A stretch of DNA of 64,000 bases from Rothia mucilaginosa. Lineage in GTDB: Bacteria > Actinomycetota > Actinomycetes > Actinomycetales > Micrococcaceae. The notes below the pieces were generated by a model. The model made no database searches. It was not told the DNA's origin and saw only the letters and a program-made list of their open reading frames with translations. Positions 25,817 to 35,903 of this stretch are shown in pieces. Positions within the stretch are counted from its first letter, which is position 1, and each line of letters opens with the position of its first letter. The DNA is taken from the NCBI RefSeq assembly GCF_019334805.1, contig NZ_CP079822.1, positions 2,219,080 through 2,283,079 of the forward strand, in the 5' to 3' direction. The position numbers were made by a program, and so were the translations under genes.

Positions 25817-27589
25817 GTGCTTCGCACTCACACCAACGGCGAGCTGACCGCCGCAAATATTGGAGAGACTGTTACCCTGACCGGTTGGGTGGCTCGCCGC
25901 CGCGACCACGGTGGTGTCGCCTTCGTTGACCTGCGTGACCGTGAGGGTGTCACTCAGTGTGTTTTCCACAATGAGGCTGATTTTGAGCACCTGCGCAACG
26001 AGTATGTGCTGCGTGTGACCGGTCTGGTGACTAAGCGCCCGGAGGGTAATGAGAACCCGAACCTGGCGACCGGCGAGATTGAGGTTGAGGTGTCCGCCGT
26101 TGAGGTGCTGAACACTGCCGCTCCGCTGCCTTTCCAGATTGACGAGCACGTTGAGGTGGGTGAGGAGGCACGTCTGCGCTACCGCTACCTGGATCTTCGC
26201 CGCCCGGAGCCGGCTCGCATCATGCGCCTGCGTTCGGACGCGAACCGTGCGGCACGCAACCTGCTGGCTGAGGACGGCTACATTGAGGTTGAGACCCCGA
26301 CCCTGACCCGTTCCACCCCTGAGGGTGCGCGTGACTTCCTGGTGCCGGCTCGTCTGGCTCCGGGTTCGTGGTACGCTCTGCCGCAGTCCCCGCAGCTGTT
26401 CAAGCAGCTGCTGCAGGTGGGCGGTATTGAGAAGTACTACCAGATTGCCCGCTGCTACCGTGACGAGGATTTCCGTGCGGACCGTCAGCCTGAGTTCACT
26501 CAGCTGGACATTGAGGCTTCGTTCGTTGATCAGGAAGACATCATTGAGCTGGGCGAGCGCATCGTTGAGGCTGTGTGGAACCTGATTGATGTGAAGGTTC
26601 CCCGCCCGATTCAGCGCATGACCTACAAGGATGCGATGGAGAAGTACGGTACGGACAAGCCTGACCTGCGTTTTGGTCTGGAGCTGACTGAGCTGACCGA
26701 GTACTTCAAGGACACCACTTTCCGCGTGTTCAAGGCTCCTTACGTGGGTGCTGTGGTCATGCCCGGTGGTGCTTCTCAGCCTCGCCGTACCCTGGACGCT
26801 TGGCAGGAGTGGGCTAAGCAGCGTGGCGCTAAGGGCCTGGCTTATGTCCTCATTCAGGAAGATGGCGAGCTGACCGGTCCGGTGGCTAAGAACATTACTG
26901 ACGCTGAGCGTGCTGGCCTGGCTGAGGCTACCGGCGCGAAGCCCGGCGACTGCATCTTCTTCGCTGCTGGTGAGGCTAAGGCTTCCCGCGCGCTGCTGGG
27001 TGCTGCTCGTGTTGAGATTGGTCACCGTACCGGCCTGATTAAGGACGGCGAGTGGTCGTTCGTGTGGGTTGTTGACGCTCCCATGTTTGAGTCTTCTGCT
27101 GAGGCTACTGAGTCCGGTGACGTGGCTCTGGGTCACTCTGCTTGGACTGCTGTGCACCACGCGTTCACCTCCCCGAAGCCCGAGTTCATGGATACTTTCG
27201 ACACTGACCCGGGTTCGGCTCTGGCGTACGCTTACGACATTGTCTGCAACGGCAACGAGATTGGTGGCGGTTCGATCCGTATTCACCGCCGTGACGTGCA
27301 GGAACGCGTGTTCGCTGTGATGGGCATTGGTGAGGAAGAGGCTCAGGAGAAGTTCGGCTTCCTGCTGGATGCGTTCAAGTACGGCGCACCGCCCATGGGT
27401 GGTATTGCGTTTGGTTGGGACCGTATTGTGTCTCTGCTGGCTGGCGTTGATTCGATCCGCGAGGTAATTGCGTTCCCGAAGACCGGTAATGGTTTCGATC
27501 CGCTGACTGCGGCTCCTGCACCGATTACTCCGGAGCAGCGTAAGGAAGCTGGCGTTGATTTCAAGCCGAAGAAGAAGGACGAGGAGTAA
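25817..27589 (+). CDS. aspS: Aspartyl-tRNA synthetase
   Basis: A 590-residue class IIb synthetase charging tRNA-Asp. The GTG at 25817 was chosen: AAAGGA ends 6 bp upstream and translation then starts [16 protein letters not shown], as in bacterial AspRS; the ATGs at 25802 and 25811 overlap or touch the ribosome site. The OB-fold anticodon domain ([20 protein letters not shown]) is followed by QSPQLFKQ and [19 protein letters not shown] (motif 2), the bacterial GAD insert, and GIAFGWDR (motif 3) near the C-terminus. It could be the discriminating or the Asp/Asn form, which cannot be decided by eye. Confidence 0.94.
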   Translation: MLRTHTNGELTAANIGETVTLTGWVARRRDHGGVAFVDLRDREGVTQCVFHNEADFEHLRNEYVLRVTGLVTKRPEGNENPNLATGEIEVEVSAVEVLNTAAPLPFQIDEHVEVGEEARLRYRYLDLRRPEPARIMRLRSDANRAARNLLAEDGYIEVETPTLTRSTPEGARDFLVPARLAPGSWYALPQSPQLFKQLLQVGGIEKYYQIARCYRDEDFRADRQPEFTQLDIEASFVDQEDIIELGERIVEAVWNLIDVKVPRPIQRMTYKDAMEKYGTDKPDLRFGLELTELTEYFKDTTFRVFKAPYVGAVVMPGGASQPRRTLDAWQEWAKQRGAKGLAYVLIQEDGELTGPVAKNITDAERAGLAEATGAKPGDCIFFAAGEAKASRALLGAARVEIGHRTGLIKDGEWSFVWVVDAPMFESSAEATESGDVALGHSAWTAVHHAFTSPKPEFMDTFDTDPGSALAYAYDIVCNGNEIGGGSIRIHRRDVQERVFAVMGIGEEEAQEKFGFLLDAFKYGAPPMGGIAFGWDRIVSLLAGVDSIREVIAFPKTGNGFDPLTAAPAPITPEQRKEAGVDFKPKKKDEE

Positions 27590-27796
27590 TCTTGTCTAGT
27601 CTTTGGTCGTGCGCCCCGTAGGGGGTGTGGGCCTGTGCGGCGTGAACCCGGCGGGCGTTGAGCTGTGCGGGGTTGCCGTTGAGGGTGGGCTGTGTATTCT
27701 GCTGGTGCAGGGTCGCAGCCCACCTTTTGTATCGACTGGCGTGCGTGCCGATTTGTGTACTAACTGAATGTGTACTGACCGAAGGGGGAGGGGAGC

Positions 27797-28324
27797 ATGC
27801 GTATTCTGATCGCCGGCCCGAGCGGTAGCGGTAAGACGACGTTCGCGGCGCGGTTGGGGCGCCTCCTGGACATTCCGCATACGGAGATGGACTCGTTGCA
27901 TTGGGGCCCGAACTGGACTCCGCGCCCTAGTTTTGAGGCGGATGTTCAGGCACTCATTGAACAGTCTGCGTGGATTACGGAGTGGCAGTATCCGCAGGTG
28001 CGCGGCCGCCTGCTGGAGCGTGCGGATGTGGTGATTTATCTGCGCTATAGCCGTGCGGTGGTCATGTGGCGTGTGGTTCGCCGGACGGTGCGTCGTGCGG
28101 TGACGGGTCAGAGGCTGTGGGCGGATAATGTGGAGCCGCCGCTGAAGAATATTCTGCGCGACCCGGACAACATGATTCGGTACACGTGGAGGAGCTACCC
28201 GCATGTTGGGGAGTTGCTGGCGGAGGCTCGCGGGCAGCATCTGCAGAAGCGTTTTATTGAGTTTCGTACCCCGCGGGCGGCGAACCAGTTTTTGCGTGCC
28301 GTGCAGTTGCGCGGTGTGCTCTGA
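27797..28324 (+). CDS. Small P-loop kinase-like NTPase
   Basis: A 175-residue protein with Walker A GPSGSGKTT at residues 7-15 and the pattern ERADVVIYLRYSRAVVMWRVV, as in proteins annotated as DNA topology modulation FlaR-like or adenylate-kinase-like. HTEMDSLHWGPNW after the first helix is also typical of that group. A GGGGAGG site lies just upstream. The substrate is unknown. It stands between aspS and dtd on the same strand, separated by about 200 and 100 bp. Confidence 0.75.
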   Translation: MRILIAGPSGSGKTTFAARLGRLLDIPHTEMDSLHWGPNWTPRPSFEADVQALIEQSAWITEWQYPQVRGRLLERADVVIYLRYSRAVVMWRVVRRTVRRAVTGQRLWADNVEPPLKNILRDPDNMIRYTWRSYPHVGELLAEARGQHLQKRFIEFRTPRAANQFLRAVQLRGVL

Positions 28325-28428
28325 GGCGGATCCCCTAAACCAGCCGCCGAGAGTGGTGTCGAAAGAGATGTATGAGCCCGGTGAAGGCCGGCTCCAGTTG
28401 AAAGATGAACCCAGTTGAAAGGTGAACG

Positions 28429-28863
28429 ATGCGAGTAGTTATTCAGCGCGTGACCCGCGCGGCGGTGCGCGTGGCGGGTGAGACGGTCGGCGCGATTGAG
28501 CAGCCCGGCTACCTGGTGCTGGTCGGTATCACGCACGGTGACGGTGCGACGCAGATTGCGAAGCTTGCCGATAAGACCGCGAACCTGCGCCTGCTGGAGG
28601 GGGAGAAGTCCCTCCTCGATGAGGATGCACCCGTGCTGGCGGTCAGCCAGTTCACCCTGTACGGGGATGCAAAGAAGGGCCGCCGCCCCTCCTGGTCTGC
28701 CGCTGCGCCCGGTGCGGTGAGTGAGCTGCTGTTCAACGACTATGTTCAGGCGCTGCGTGAGCGTGGCCTGCACGTGGAGACCGGCGTGTTCGGTGCGGAC
28801 ATGCAGGTGGAGCTGGTCAATGACGGCCCGGTGACCTTGATTCTCGATAGTGAGACCCTCTAA
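28429..28863 (+). CDS. dtd: D-aminoacyl-tRNA deacylase
   Basis: A 144-residue protein matching the usual DTD length. It removes D-amino acids wrongly attached to tRNA. Signatures seen: [13 protein letters not shown] at the start, [19 protein letters not shown] (the SQF catalytic segment) and the C-terminal GPVTLILDS with the cross-subunit Gly-Pro motif region. Confidence 0.93.
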   Translation: MRVVIQRVTRAAVRVAGETVGAIEQPGYLVLVGITHGDGATQIAKLADKTANLRLLEGEKSLLDEDAPVLAVSQFTLYGDAKKGRRPSWSAAAPGAVSELLFNDYVQALRERGLHVETGVFGADMQVELVNDGPVTLILDSETL

Positions 28864-28893
28864 GAGCGGCTCACAATTTAGACGATAGGTCCT

Positions 28894-28970
28894 AAATTCT
28901 GGTCATGAGTTAGTGACTTTGGTGGGGGTCTTTAACCCGTACCAGAGTCACGAAGTCATGACCGAAATTT
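28894..28970. repeat. Family B palindromic element, copy B6
   Basis: Arms AAATTCTGGTCATGAGTTAG and CGAAGTCATGACCGAAATTT, inner TGACTTTGG/CCAGAGTCA, centre GGGGGTCTTTAACCC. The arm sequence resembles B2 rather than B4/B5. It lies 31 bp after dtd. Confidence 0.8.
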
Positions 28971-28994
28971 CCTGTGAAACGATAGAGTAAGACT

Positions 28995-30509
28995 ATGGCT
29001 GATTCCCTCTTTGATCTTGAGTTGCCCGACGACGGGGACCGCGTGAGCCTGATTGGCGCGCCCGCCGAGGAGCCCGCCTCCTCGCGTGCCTCGATGCCGC
29101 GTGCGCGCTCTGCCCGTTCGGCGTCCCGCGCACCCCTGGCGGTGCGCATGCGTCCGCGCACCATTGACGAGGTTCTCGGCCAGGAGCATCTGCTGACCCC
29201 CGGCTCGCCCCTGCGCGTGTTGGCGGGGGAGAACGCCGGCCCGGCTGGCCCGTCCTCGGTGATTCTGTACGGCCCTCCGGGTACGGGTAAGACCACTCTG
29301 GCGCATGTGATTGCGCGCGCGCCGGGCCGCAAGTTCGTGGAACTTTCGGCGATCACCGCGGGTGTGAAGGACGTGCGCGCGGTCATGGATCAGGCGCTGC
29401 TCGACCGTGACATGTACGGCACGACCACCGTGCTTTTCCTCGACGAGATTCACCGTTTCACGAAGGCTCAGCAGGATGCGCTCCTGCCCGGCGTGGAGAA
29501 CCGCTGGGTGATTCTGGTGGCGGCTACGACGGAGAACCCGTCGTTCAGCATTATTTCGCCGCTACTGTCGCGCTCGCTGCTGCTGCGGGTTCATTCGTTG
29601 GAGCAGTCCGATATTGAGCGTCTGATTGACCGTGCGCTGGCCGATCCGCGTGGTTTTGACGGTGCGGCGGTCATTGATGAGGATGCGCGCGCCCACCTCG
29701 CGGCGGTTTCCGGAGGCGACGCTCGCCGCTCCCTGACCTCGCTGGAGGCGGCGGCTGCGATTGCGTTTAGCGAGGCTGAAGCTGCGGGAAATGCCCCTGC
29801 AGAAACTGGCCCCGCAGAAACCGGTGCCGAAGAGGCTGACCCTGCCGCGCCCGTGCGCATCACCCTGGCGCATGCTACGGAGGCGGTGGACCGCGCCGCG
29901 ATCCGCTACGACCGTTCGGGTGATCAGCATTATGACGTGGTGAGTGCGTTCATTAAGTCCATGCGCGGCTCTGATGCGGACGCCGCGGTGCACTATTTGG
30001 CGCGCATGCTGGAGGGCGGCGAGGATCCGCGTTTTGTGGCTCGTCGCATCATGATTTTGGCGAGTGAGGATATTGGTTTGGCTGATCCGCAGGCTTTGCA
30101 GGTGGCGACGGCTGCGGCGCAGTCGGTGGCGCTGGTGGGCATGCCGGAGGCTCGCATTATCCTGTCGCAGGCGGTGATTTATTGTGCGCTCGCGCCGAAG
30201 TCGAACGCGGCGTATAACGCGATTAACCGCGCGATTGCGGATGTGCGTGCGGGTGCTTCGGGTCAGGTTCCGGTGCATTTGCGTGATGGTCATTATGCGG
30301 GGGCTAAGCAGTTTGGTCACGGCGTGGGGTATGTGTATGCGCATGATGAGCCGGGGCATGTGGCGGCGCAGCAGTACCTGCCGGATACTCTGCGCGGTAC
30401 GGTCTACTACGAGCCGACTCAGCATGGTTTTGAGCGTACGTTGACGGAGCGTCGTGAGCGTATCCGCCGTATTTTGGATGCGGCTCCGGTGCAGGATACG
30501 ACCCGGTAG
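28995..30509 (+). CDS. rarA: Replication-associated recombination protein A (AAA+ ATPase)
   Basis: A 504-residue protein. It acts at stalled replication forks. [15 protein letters not shown] precedes Walker [10 protein letters not shown] near residues 92-100. Walker B is [19 protein letters not shown], followed by a sensor segment ATTENPSF. The C-terminal tetramerisation and helical domain is visible ([31 protein letters not shown] and FIARR-like residues). A short Ala/Glu-rich insert near residues 258-285 is unusual but harmless. A hairpin follows the stop. Confidence 0.93.
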   Translation: MADSLFDLELPDDGDRVSLIGAPAEEPASSRASMPRARSARSASRAPLAVRMRPRTIDEVLGQEHLLTPGSPLRVLAGENAGPAGPSSVILYGPPGTGKTTLAHVIARAPGRKFVELSAITAGVKDVRAVMDQALLDRDMYGTTTVLFLDEIHRFTKAQQDALLPGVENRWVILVAATTENPSFSIISPLLSRSLLLRVHSLEQSDIERLIDRALADPRGFDGAAVIDEDARAHLAAVSGGDARRSLTSLEAAAAIAFSEAEAAGNAPAETGPAETGAEEADPAAPVRITLAHATEAVDRAAIRYDRSGDQHYDVVSAFIKSMRGSDADAAVHYLARMLEGGEDPRFVARRIMILASEDIGLADPQALQVATAAAQSVALVGMPEARIILSQAVIYCALAPKSNAAYNAINRAIADVRAGASGQVPVHLRDGHYAGAKQFGHGVGYVYAHDEPGHVAAQQYLPDTLRGTVYYEPTQHGFERTLTERRERIRRILDAAPVQDTTR

Positions 30510-30632
30510 CTCACGCGGCTCCCATCGAGCCGTCTACTACTTTGAGTGCTGACCACCGGGGGAGTGATGCGCCTCGGCAGGAAAGCAACCGTATAGAGCA
30601 AGCAGCCGTATAGGGCTGAGCGCAAACAGAAA

Positions 30633-30667
30633 GCGGTGCGTAGTACCTCGGTAGTACTGCGCACCGC
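30633..30667 (+). terminator. Hairpin after rarA
   Basis: A 14-bp stem GCGGTGCGTAGTAC / GTACTGCGCACCGC (one G-T pair) around a 7-base loop. The following tail (GTCAGAGTTTTGAG) has only a weak T-run. Confidence 0.6.
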
Positions 30668-31171
30668 GTCAGAGTTTTGAGTTGTGATAGACGTCTTGAC
30701 TATCGGCCTTCCCGGAAGGGCGGACGCCAAGCTTGTTATGGTTTCTAGTCTAGGCGATATGGGGGTCTGATTCAAGCTATTTCCCATAAAGACACAGGTT
30801 AAAAATAACGAAATGATTACAATCCAACATCTTAGCGCCGCAATTTTTCGGGGAAGTCGCACCTAAAGAGTCCTGACAGGCATAAATAATTCCTGTGGGG
30901 GTCGTGTGGGTAAGTATTAAAAACCCACACGCACAGTGATTTGAACCAAAGATTTCCCAAAAGGCTGGTAAAGCCCTGGCACATCCGGTAAGCTTGACGG
31001 GTCTGGCAATTACTATGCCCGCATTTCTGCGAGCGTCAGTAATGTAGCTGCGGGGTACTCTGCCCCGAGCTCTCCGCCCCACCGCCGTACAGCAACGACC
31101 GAACCGGTCGCGTACGGATTCCGGCGGGGTCAACCGAGGAGGCCAGTATTCAACAGACCGAGGCCCCATCC

Positions 31172-31208
31172 GTGAGGGTGCAGGAGCCTCACATATGAAA
31201 GGTAGATT
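31172..31208 (+). promoter_or_regulatory. Hairpin and ribosome site of rpsD
   Basis: GTGAGG (31172-31177) pairs with CCTCAC (31187-31192) just before GAAAGG (31197-31202) and the GTG start at 31209. S4 is known to repress its own synthesis in several bacteria; a similar role here is inference. Confidence 0.35.
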
Positions 31209-31841
31209 GTGGCTAAGCACAACCGCACCCGCCGTACCGTGCGTCAGTCCCGTGCCCTGGGCATTGCACTGACCCCGAAGGCAGAAAAGTACCTCGAGCG
31301 TCGTCCTTACGGCCCCGGCCAGCACGGCCGTGCCCGTAAGAAGGCTGACTCCAACTACGCTACCCAGCTGAAGGAAAAGCAGCGTCTGCGCGCTCAGTAC
31401 AACATCCGCGAGGCACAGATGCGCCGCGCATACCTCGAGGCAAAGCGTACCGAGGGCCAGACCGGTAAGAACATGGTCGAGCTGCTCGAGACCCGCCTCG
31501 ACGCTCTGGTTCTGCGTGCAGGCTTCGCCCGCACCATTGCACAGGCACGTCAGATGGTTGTTCACCGTCACATCATGGTTGACGGCGTTCGCGTGGACCG
31601 CCCCTCGTTCCACGTCAAGCCCGGCCAGCTGATCCACGTTCACCCCAAGGCTGAGAAGACCACCCCCTTCCAGGCTGCGGCTGCAGGTGAGAACCAGGCA
31701 GTTCTGCCCGAGGTTCCCGCATACCTGAACGTTGAGATCGAGAAGCTGCACGCAAAGCTTGAGCGCAAGCCCAAGCGCGAAGAGATCCCCGTGATCTGCG
31801 ACGAGCAGCTGGTCGTTGAGTACTACTCGCGTCTGGCATAA
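31209..31841 (+). CDS. rpsD: 30S ribosomal protein S4
   Basis: A 210-residue protein that binds 16S rRNA early in 30S assembly. It starts with GTG at 31209, read as AKHNRTRRTVRQSRALG, with GAAAGG upstream. The S4 RNA-binding domain is visible (ETRLDALVLRAGFARTIAQA and RQMVVHRHIMVDG). The C-terminus ends YYSRLA. It stands alone rather than in the large ribosomal operon, as in many Actinobacteria. Confidence 0.95.
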   Translation: MAKHNRTRRTVRQSRALGIALTPKAEKYLERRPYGPGQHGRARKKADSNYATQLKEKQRLRAQYNIREAQMRRAYLEAKRTEGQTGKNMVELLETRLDALVLRAGFARTIAQARQMVVHRHIMVDGVRVDRPSFHVKPGQLIHVHPKAEKTTPFQAAAAGENQAVLPEVPAYLNVEIEKLHAKLERKPKREEIPVICDEQLVVEYYSRLA

Positions 31842-32146
31842 TCTCGATTTTTCGAGAAGCAACCCGTCCTGCACCGTTCGGTGGGGGCGGGTTGTTCCCG
31901 TTTAACGCGCGGGTTTTTGGGGTATATACACCAGAGGGCAGTGGTGCCGCTGAACCTGTGAATCTTCCGTCGCTGGGAGTTTCATGAGAGTTTAGGGGGC
32001 GCTTGAAGGATTTTTCGACTAAAATAGGGGATTGAACTGTGTATACAGTCCTGAACTGTACGCACAATCCGGCTGCGTGCCACGGTGGCATGCGGTCCTG
32101 TACGACTATTGATAAGCATCATGCATTGAGCGGAATGGGGATATAG
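31842..32146. other. Intergenic region between rpsD and the DUF948 gene
   Basis: It holds the rpsD terminator (31860-31894). Beyond that there are short palindromes around GTATATACAC and TGTATACAG but no gene. The promoter of the DUF948 gene and possibly of alaS should lie here. Confidence 0.5.
31860..31894 (+). terminator. Probable terminator of rpsD
   Basis: CAACCCG...CGGGTTG arms with further G-T and C-G pairs inside and a GTTCG loop, 18 bp after the rpsD stop. The T-tract is weak. Confidence 0.6.
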
Positions 32147-32584
32147 ATGACCGGCGGAGATATTGCGGGCCTGATTGCAGCAGGAGTTTTTGCGATTCTG
32201 GTGGCTCTTCTTGCGCTACCCATTATTCGCCTGACTAAGGTGTTTGATGAGCTTATCGTGACGATTCGTTCGCTGAACCAGAGCACCGGCCCCCTCATTG
32301 AAGAGGTGACCCGCACTGTGGTGACCACCAATGAGCAGCTGGAGAAGGTTGACGACATCACCTCGAACGTTTCGGATGCGTCCGCGAACGTTTCTGCGCT
32401 GTCCTCGCTGGTGACCTCGACTGTGGGTCAGCCGCTGATTAAGGTTGCGTCCTTCTCGTACGGTGTGCGTCAGGCGTTCCGCGGCGGCAAGTCCGGCGAT
32501 GCACACGGCACCGGCAACAACCACGCTGGCGGTCAGTATGGTTCGGCACAGTCCTCTTACTCTGCAGGTGGTGAGAAGAACTAA
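32147..32584 (+). CDS. DUF948 membrane protein
   Basis: A 145-residue protein with one N-terminal membrane segment (IAGLIAAGVFAILVALLALP) and a coiled-coil stretch (IEEVTRTVVTTNEQLEKVDDI) followed by SNVSALSSLVTSTVGQPLIKV, typical of DUF948. The Gly/Ser/His-rich tail is probably disordered. It overlaps the next gene by one base and sits upstream of alaS, as in related Actinobacteria. Function unknown. Confidence 0.82.
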   Translation: MTGGDIAGLIAAGVFAILVALLALPIIRLTKVFDELIVTIRSLNQSTGPLIEEVTRTVVTTNEQLEKVDDITSNVSDASANVSALSSLVTSTVGQPLIKVASFSYGVRQAFRGGKSGDAHGTGNNHAGGQYGSAQSSYSAGGEKN

Positions 32585-33081
32585 TGGGTCTGCTTCGTTC
32601 AGCTCTTCTGCTTGGCGCCGGCGCGGCGGTTGGTTACTTCGCTTCTAGGCGTGCCGCCACCTCCGAACCTGCTCAGCGTACCCCCGGCAGCGCCCTGCTC
32701 ATGCGTGAGCACGGTGAGCTTGCCCTCAACCCGGAGTCTCAGATGGGAAAGTTCTTCGATTCGCCGATTGGCAAGCCCCTGCAGCCGTATGCGTTGCGTG
32801 CTGTTGAGTTCGCGGCCCGCGTGCGTGAGGGCATGCAGGAGAAGGAGATGGAGCTCAACGCTAAGGTGGAGCGCCAGAAGCAGGATTTGCGTCCTGGCTC
32901 CCTGGATACGTGGGACCGCCAGATGAGTTCGGCTGAGATTGAGTCCACGAACCGTCGCCTGGCTGAGCGTGAACTCATTGAGGTGGAGGCTGAGATTGCC
33001 TCCTTGGAAGAGGCTCAGAAGCGAGCGCGTGAGCAGCGTATTGCGCGTGACCGTCAGCTCGGCGACGGCTTCTTCAACTAG
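32584..33081 (+). CDS. Membrane-anchored protein of unknown function (DUF6167-like position)
   Basis: A 165-residue protein. It starts on the ATG that overlaps the previous TAA. The N-terminus (GLLRSALLLGAGAAVGYFAS) is a likely membrane anchor. The rest is strongly charged and helical (REGMQEKEMELNAKVERQKQ and IEVEAEIASLEEAQKRAREQ), suggesting coiled coil. It is translationally coupled to the DUF948 gene. In relatives a DUF6167-type protein occupies this place before alaS; that family name is by position and not confirmed. Confidence 0.65.
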   Translation: MGLLRSALLLGAGAAVGYFASRRAATSEPAQRTPGSALLMREHGELALNPESQMGKFFDSPIGKPLQPYALRAVEFAARVREGMQEKEMELNAKVERQKQDLRPGSLDTWDRQMSSAEIESTNRRLAERELIEVEAEIASLEEAQKRAREQRIARDRQLGDGFFN

Positions 33082-33213
33082 GTTTTTAAAGGTGGTGCTT
33101 TTGTCCGTTAACCACGGTACGAGGATGGCTCGATTAGCCATTTTGCTCTCGGACAGGCACCATAGGTCAGTAGACTAATTTAGAATTTCGCACAGATTAC
33201 TCTAAGGAACGAG

Positions 33214-35901
33214 ATGCTCTCACAGGAGATTTCTAAGCGTTGGATCGATTTCTTCGCTTCCCGCGGCCATACTGTGGTGCCTTCGGCATCGCTGATTTCG
33301 AACGAGCCCGGCGCTATGTTCACCATTGCCGGTATGGTGCCGTTCATTCCCTACTTCCTGGGCCGTGAGACCCCTCCGTTCTCCCGCGCGACCAGCGTGC
33401 AGAAGTGCATCCGCACCCTGGACATTGAAGAGGTTGGTAAGACTGCGCGTCACGGTACCTTCTTCCAGATGGCTGGTAACTTCTCCTTCGGTGATTACTT
33501 CAAGGAGCAGGCGATTCCGTTTGCTTACGAGCTGCTGACCACCCCTCAGGATAAGGGTGGTTTCGGCCTGGATCCGGAGCGCCTGTGGGTCACCATTTAT
33601 GAGGGTGACGATGAGGCTTTCGACATTTGGCACAACAAGGTGGGCTTCCCGGCTGAGCGTATTCAGCGTATGGGCATGAAGGAAAACTACTGGTCCACCG
33701 GTCAGCCCGGCCCCGCAGGCCCTGACTCGGAGATCTTCTACGATCGCGGCCCCGCGTACGGTAAGGAAGGCGGCCCGGCGGCAGACGACGACCGTTACAT
33801 TGAGATTTGGAACCTTGTGTTCATGCAGTACCAGCGTGGCGAGGGCATCGGTAAGGATGACTTCGAGATTCTGGGTGATTTGCCGAAGAAGAACATCGAT
33901 ACCGGTCTGGGCGTTGAGCGTCTTGCCATGCTGCTGCAGGGTGTTGAGAACTTCTACGAGACCGACCAGGTTCGCCCCGTTCTGGACGCTGCTTCTAAGC
34001 TGTCCGGTAAGAAGTACCACGGCTCTGAGTCCGCTGAGGACGAGGGCTACGAGGATGACGTGCGTATGCGCGTGGTTGCGGACCACATCCGTTCCTCGCT
34101 GATGCTGATTGCTGACGGCGTGACCCCCTCCAACGAGGGTCGCGGCTACATTCTGCGCCGTCTGATGCGCCGTGCAATCCGTGCGATGCGTCTGCTGGGC
34201 GTTACTGAGCCCTGCCTGCCCGTGCTGTTCCCGGCTTCGCGTGATGCGATGAAGGGTGCGTTCCCGTACGTTGCTGACGACTTCGAGCGTATTTCCCGTA
34301 TTGCGTACGCTGAGGAGAAGGCGTTCCTGCACACCATTGAGACCGGTACTGAGCGTCTGGAAGAGGCTGTTGCTGCGGCTAAGAAGGACGGCTCCAACGC
34401 TGTTTCTGGTGCTGAGGCGTTTGCTCTGCACGACACCTACGGCTTCCCGATTGACCTGACCCTGGAGATGGCTGCTGAGGCTGGCGTGAAGGTTGACGAG
34501 AAGGCTTTCCGTGAGCTGATGGCTGAGCAGCGTCACCGTGCGCAGGCTGACGCTAAGGCGAAGAAGGGCGCGTTCGCTGACCTGTCCGAGCTGCGTAAGC
34601 TCGTGGACGAGCGCGGCTCCATCTTCACCGGTTACACCGAGCTGCGTACTGAGACTAAGCTGCGTGCAATCCTGGTGGATGGCGTGTCTGTTCCCGCCGC
34701 TAAGGCTGGCGACAAGATTGAGGTTGTCCTGGACGAGACCCCGTTCTACGCGGAGGCTGGTGGCCAGGCTGCTGATACCGGTGTCATTACCGGCAACGGC
34801 TTCATCATTGACGTTCAGGACGTTCAGCAGCCCGTGAAGGGCCTGAGCGTTCACCGCGCCGTTGTGCGTGAGGGTGAGGTTCACACCGGTGCCGATGTCG
34901 TGGCACAGGTTGATGTTCAGCGCCGCCGCGACGGTGAGAAGGCACACTCCGGTACCCACATCATTCACGCTGCCCTGCACCAGGTGCTCGGCAACGAGGC
35001 TACTCAGCGTGGCTCTTTCAACAAGGAAGGCTACCTGCGTTTCGACTTCGCGTGGGGCGAGGGTCTGTCCGAGTCCGCTAAGCGTGAGGTTGAAGAGGTT
35101 GCTAACCTCGCGATCCGCGATAACCACGAGGTGATTACTCGTGAGATGCCGATTGCTGAGGCTAAGGCTCTGGGCGCTATGAGCCTCTTCGGTGAGAAGT
35201 ACGGCGATGTGGTGCGTGTTGTTGAAATCGGCGGCGAGTTCTCCCGCGAGCTGTGCGGTGGTACCCACGTTGGTTCGTCCGCTGAGATTGGCTCCCTGAC
35301 CCTGCTGACCGAGGGCTCTGTTGGCTCCGGTAACCGCCGTGTTGAGGCTCTGGTGGGTCTGGACTCCTTCAACCACCTGGCTGCTGAGCGTACCCTGGTG
35401 AACCAGCTGACCGGCCTGATGAAGGTTCAGTCTTCCGCTGATCTGCCCGAGAAGATTAACCAGACTCTGGCTAAGCTGAAGGCTGCTGAGAAGGAACTGG
35501 CTCAGCTGCGCCGCGAGAAGCTGCAGGCTGAGGCTGGCAAGCTGCTGGAGAACGCACAGACCATCGGTTCTGTTCGCGTTCTGGCGCATGACGCTGGCGA
35601 GCTGGACGCTAACGGCGTTCGTGAGCTGGCTCTGGATCTGCGTTCGCGCTTCGGCTCCGAGGCCGCTGTTGTCGCCGTGGTGGGTGTGGCTAATGGCCGC
35701 CCCGTCGTCCTGGTGGCAACCAACGAGGGTGCTCGTGAGGCTGGCGTGAAGGCTGGCGCTCTGGTCCGCGTCGCTGCCGGTGTTCTCGGCGGCGGTGGCG
35801 GCGGTAAGGACGACGTCGCTCAGGGTGGTGGCCAGGATGCATCCAAGATTGGTGCTGCACTGGACGCTGTCCGCGACGCTATCGCACAGGCTCAGGCCTA
35901 A
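33214..35901 (+). CDS. alaS: Alanyl-tRNA synthetase
   Basis: An 895-residue class II synthetase. The start at 33214 follows AAGGAACGAG. The catalytic domain begins SKRWIDFFASRGHTVVPSASL with motif 2 residues in RTLDIEEVGKTARHGTFFQM. The editing domain has the zinc-binding HSGTHIIHAALH and CGGTHVGSSAEIGS. The C-Ala oligomerisation domain includes a Gly-rich loop GGGGGGKDDVAQGG. It charges tRNA-Ala and edits Ser/Gly mischarging. The next gene starts 2 bp after the stop. Confidence 0.95.
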   Translation: MLSQEISKRWIDFFASRGHTVVPSASLISNEPGAMFTIAGMVPFIPYFLGRETPPFSRATSVQKCIRTLDIEEVGKTARHGTFFQMAGNFSFGDYFKEQAIPFAYELLTTPQDKGGFGLDPERLWVTIYEGDDEAFDIWHNKVGFPAERIQRMGMKENYWSTGQPGPAGPDSEIFYDRGPAYGKEGGPAADDDRYIEIWNLVFMQYQRGEGIGKDDFEILGDLPKKNIDTGLGVERLAMLLQGVENFYETDQVRPVLDAASKLSGKKYHGSESAEDEGYEDDVRMRVVADHIRSSLMLIADGVTPSNEGRGYILRRLMRRAIRAMRLLGVTEPCLPVLFPASRDAMKGAFPYVADDFERISRIAYAEEKAFLHTIETGTERLEEAVAAAKKDGSNAVSGAEAFALHDTYGFPIDLTLEMAAEAGVKVDEKAFRELMAEQRHRAQADAKAKKGAFADLSELRKLVDERGSIFTGYTELRTETKLRAILVDGVSVPAAKAGDKIEVVLDETPFYAEAGGQAADTGVITGNGFIIDVQDVQQPVKGLSVHRAVVREGEVHTGADVVAQVDVQRRRDGEKAHSGTHIIHAALHQVLGNEATQRGSFNKEGYLRFDFAWGEGLSESAKREVEEVANLAIRDNHEVITREMPIAEAKALGAMSLFGEKYGDVVRVVEIGGEFSRELCGGTHVGSSAEIGSLTLLTEGSVGSGNRRVEALVGLDSFNHLAAERTLVNQLTGLMKVQSSADLPEKINQTLAKLKAAEKELAQLRREKLQAEAGKLLENAQTIGSVRVLAHDAGELDANGVRELALDLRSRFGSEAAVVAVVGVANGRPVVLVATNEGAREAGVKAGALVRVAAGVLGGGGGGKDDVAQGGGQDASKIGAALDAVRDAIAQAQA

Positions 35902-35903
35902 AT

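Larger units (their letters stand above)
30510..31208. other. 699-bp non-coding region upstream of rpsD
   Basis: No credible gene. It contains the rarA hairpin (30633-30667), a 9-bp perfect inverted repeat CGTGTGGGT/ACCCACACG (30903-30931), and near its end a GTGAGG/CCTCAC hairpin (31172-31192) just before the rpsD ribosome site. The length suggests a long rpsD leader or undetected RNA. Confidence 0.6.

Noticed and set aside
30938..30947. GATTTGAACC as the reverse complement of a tRNA T-loop
   Set aside because: The flanking bases do not form a T-stem, acceptor stem or anticodon arm on the minus strand.
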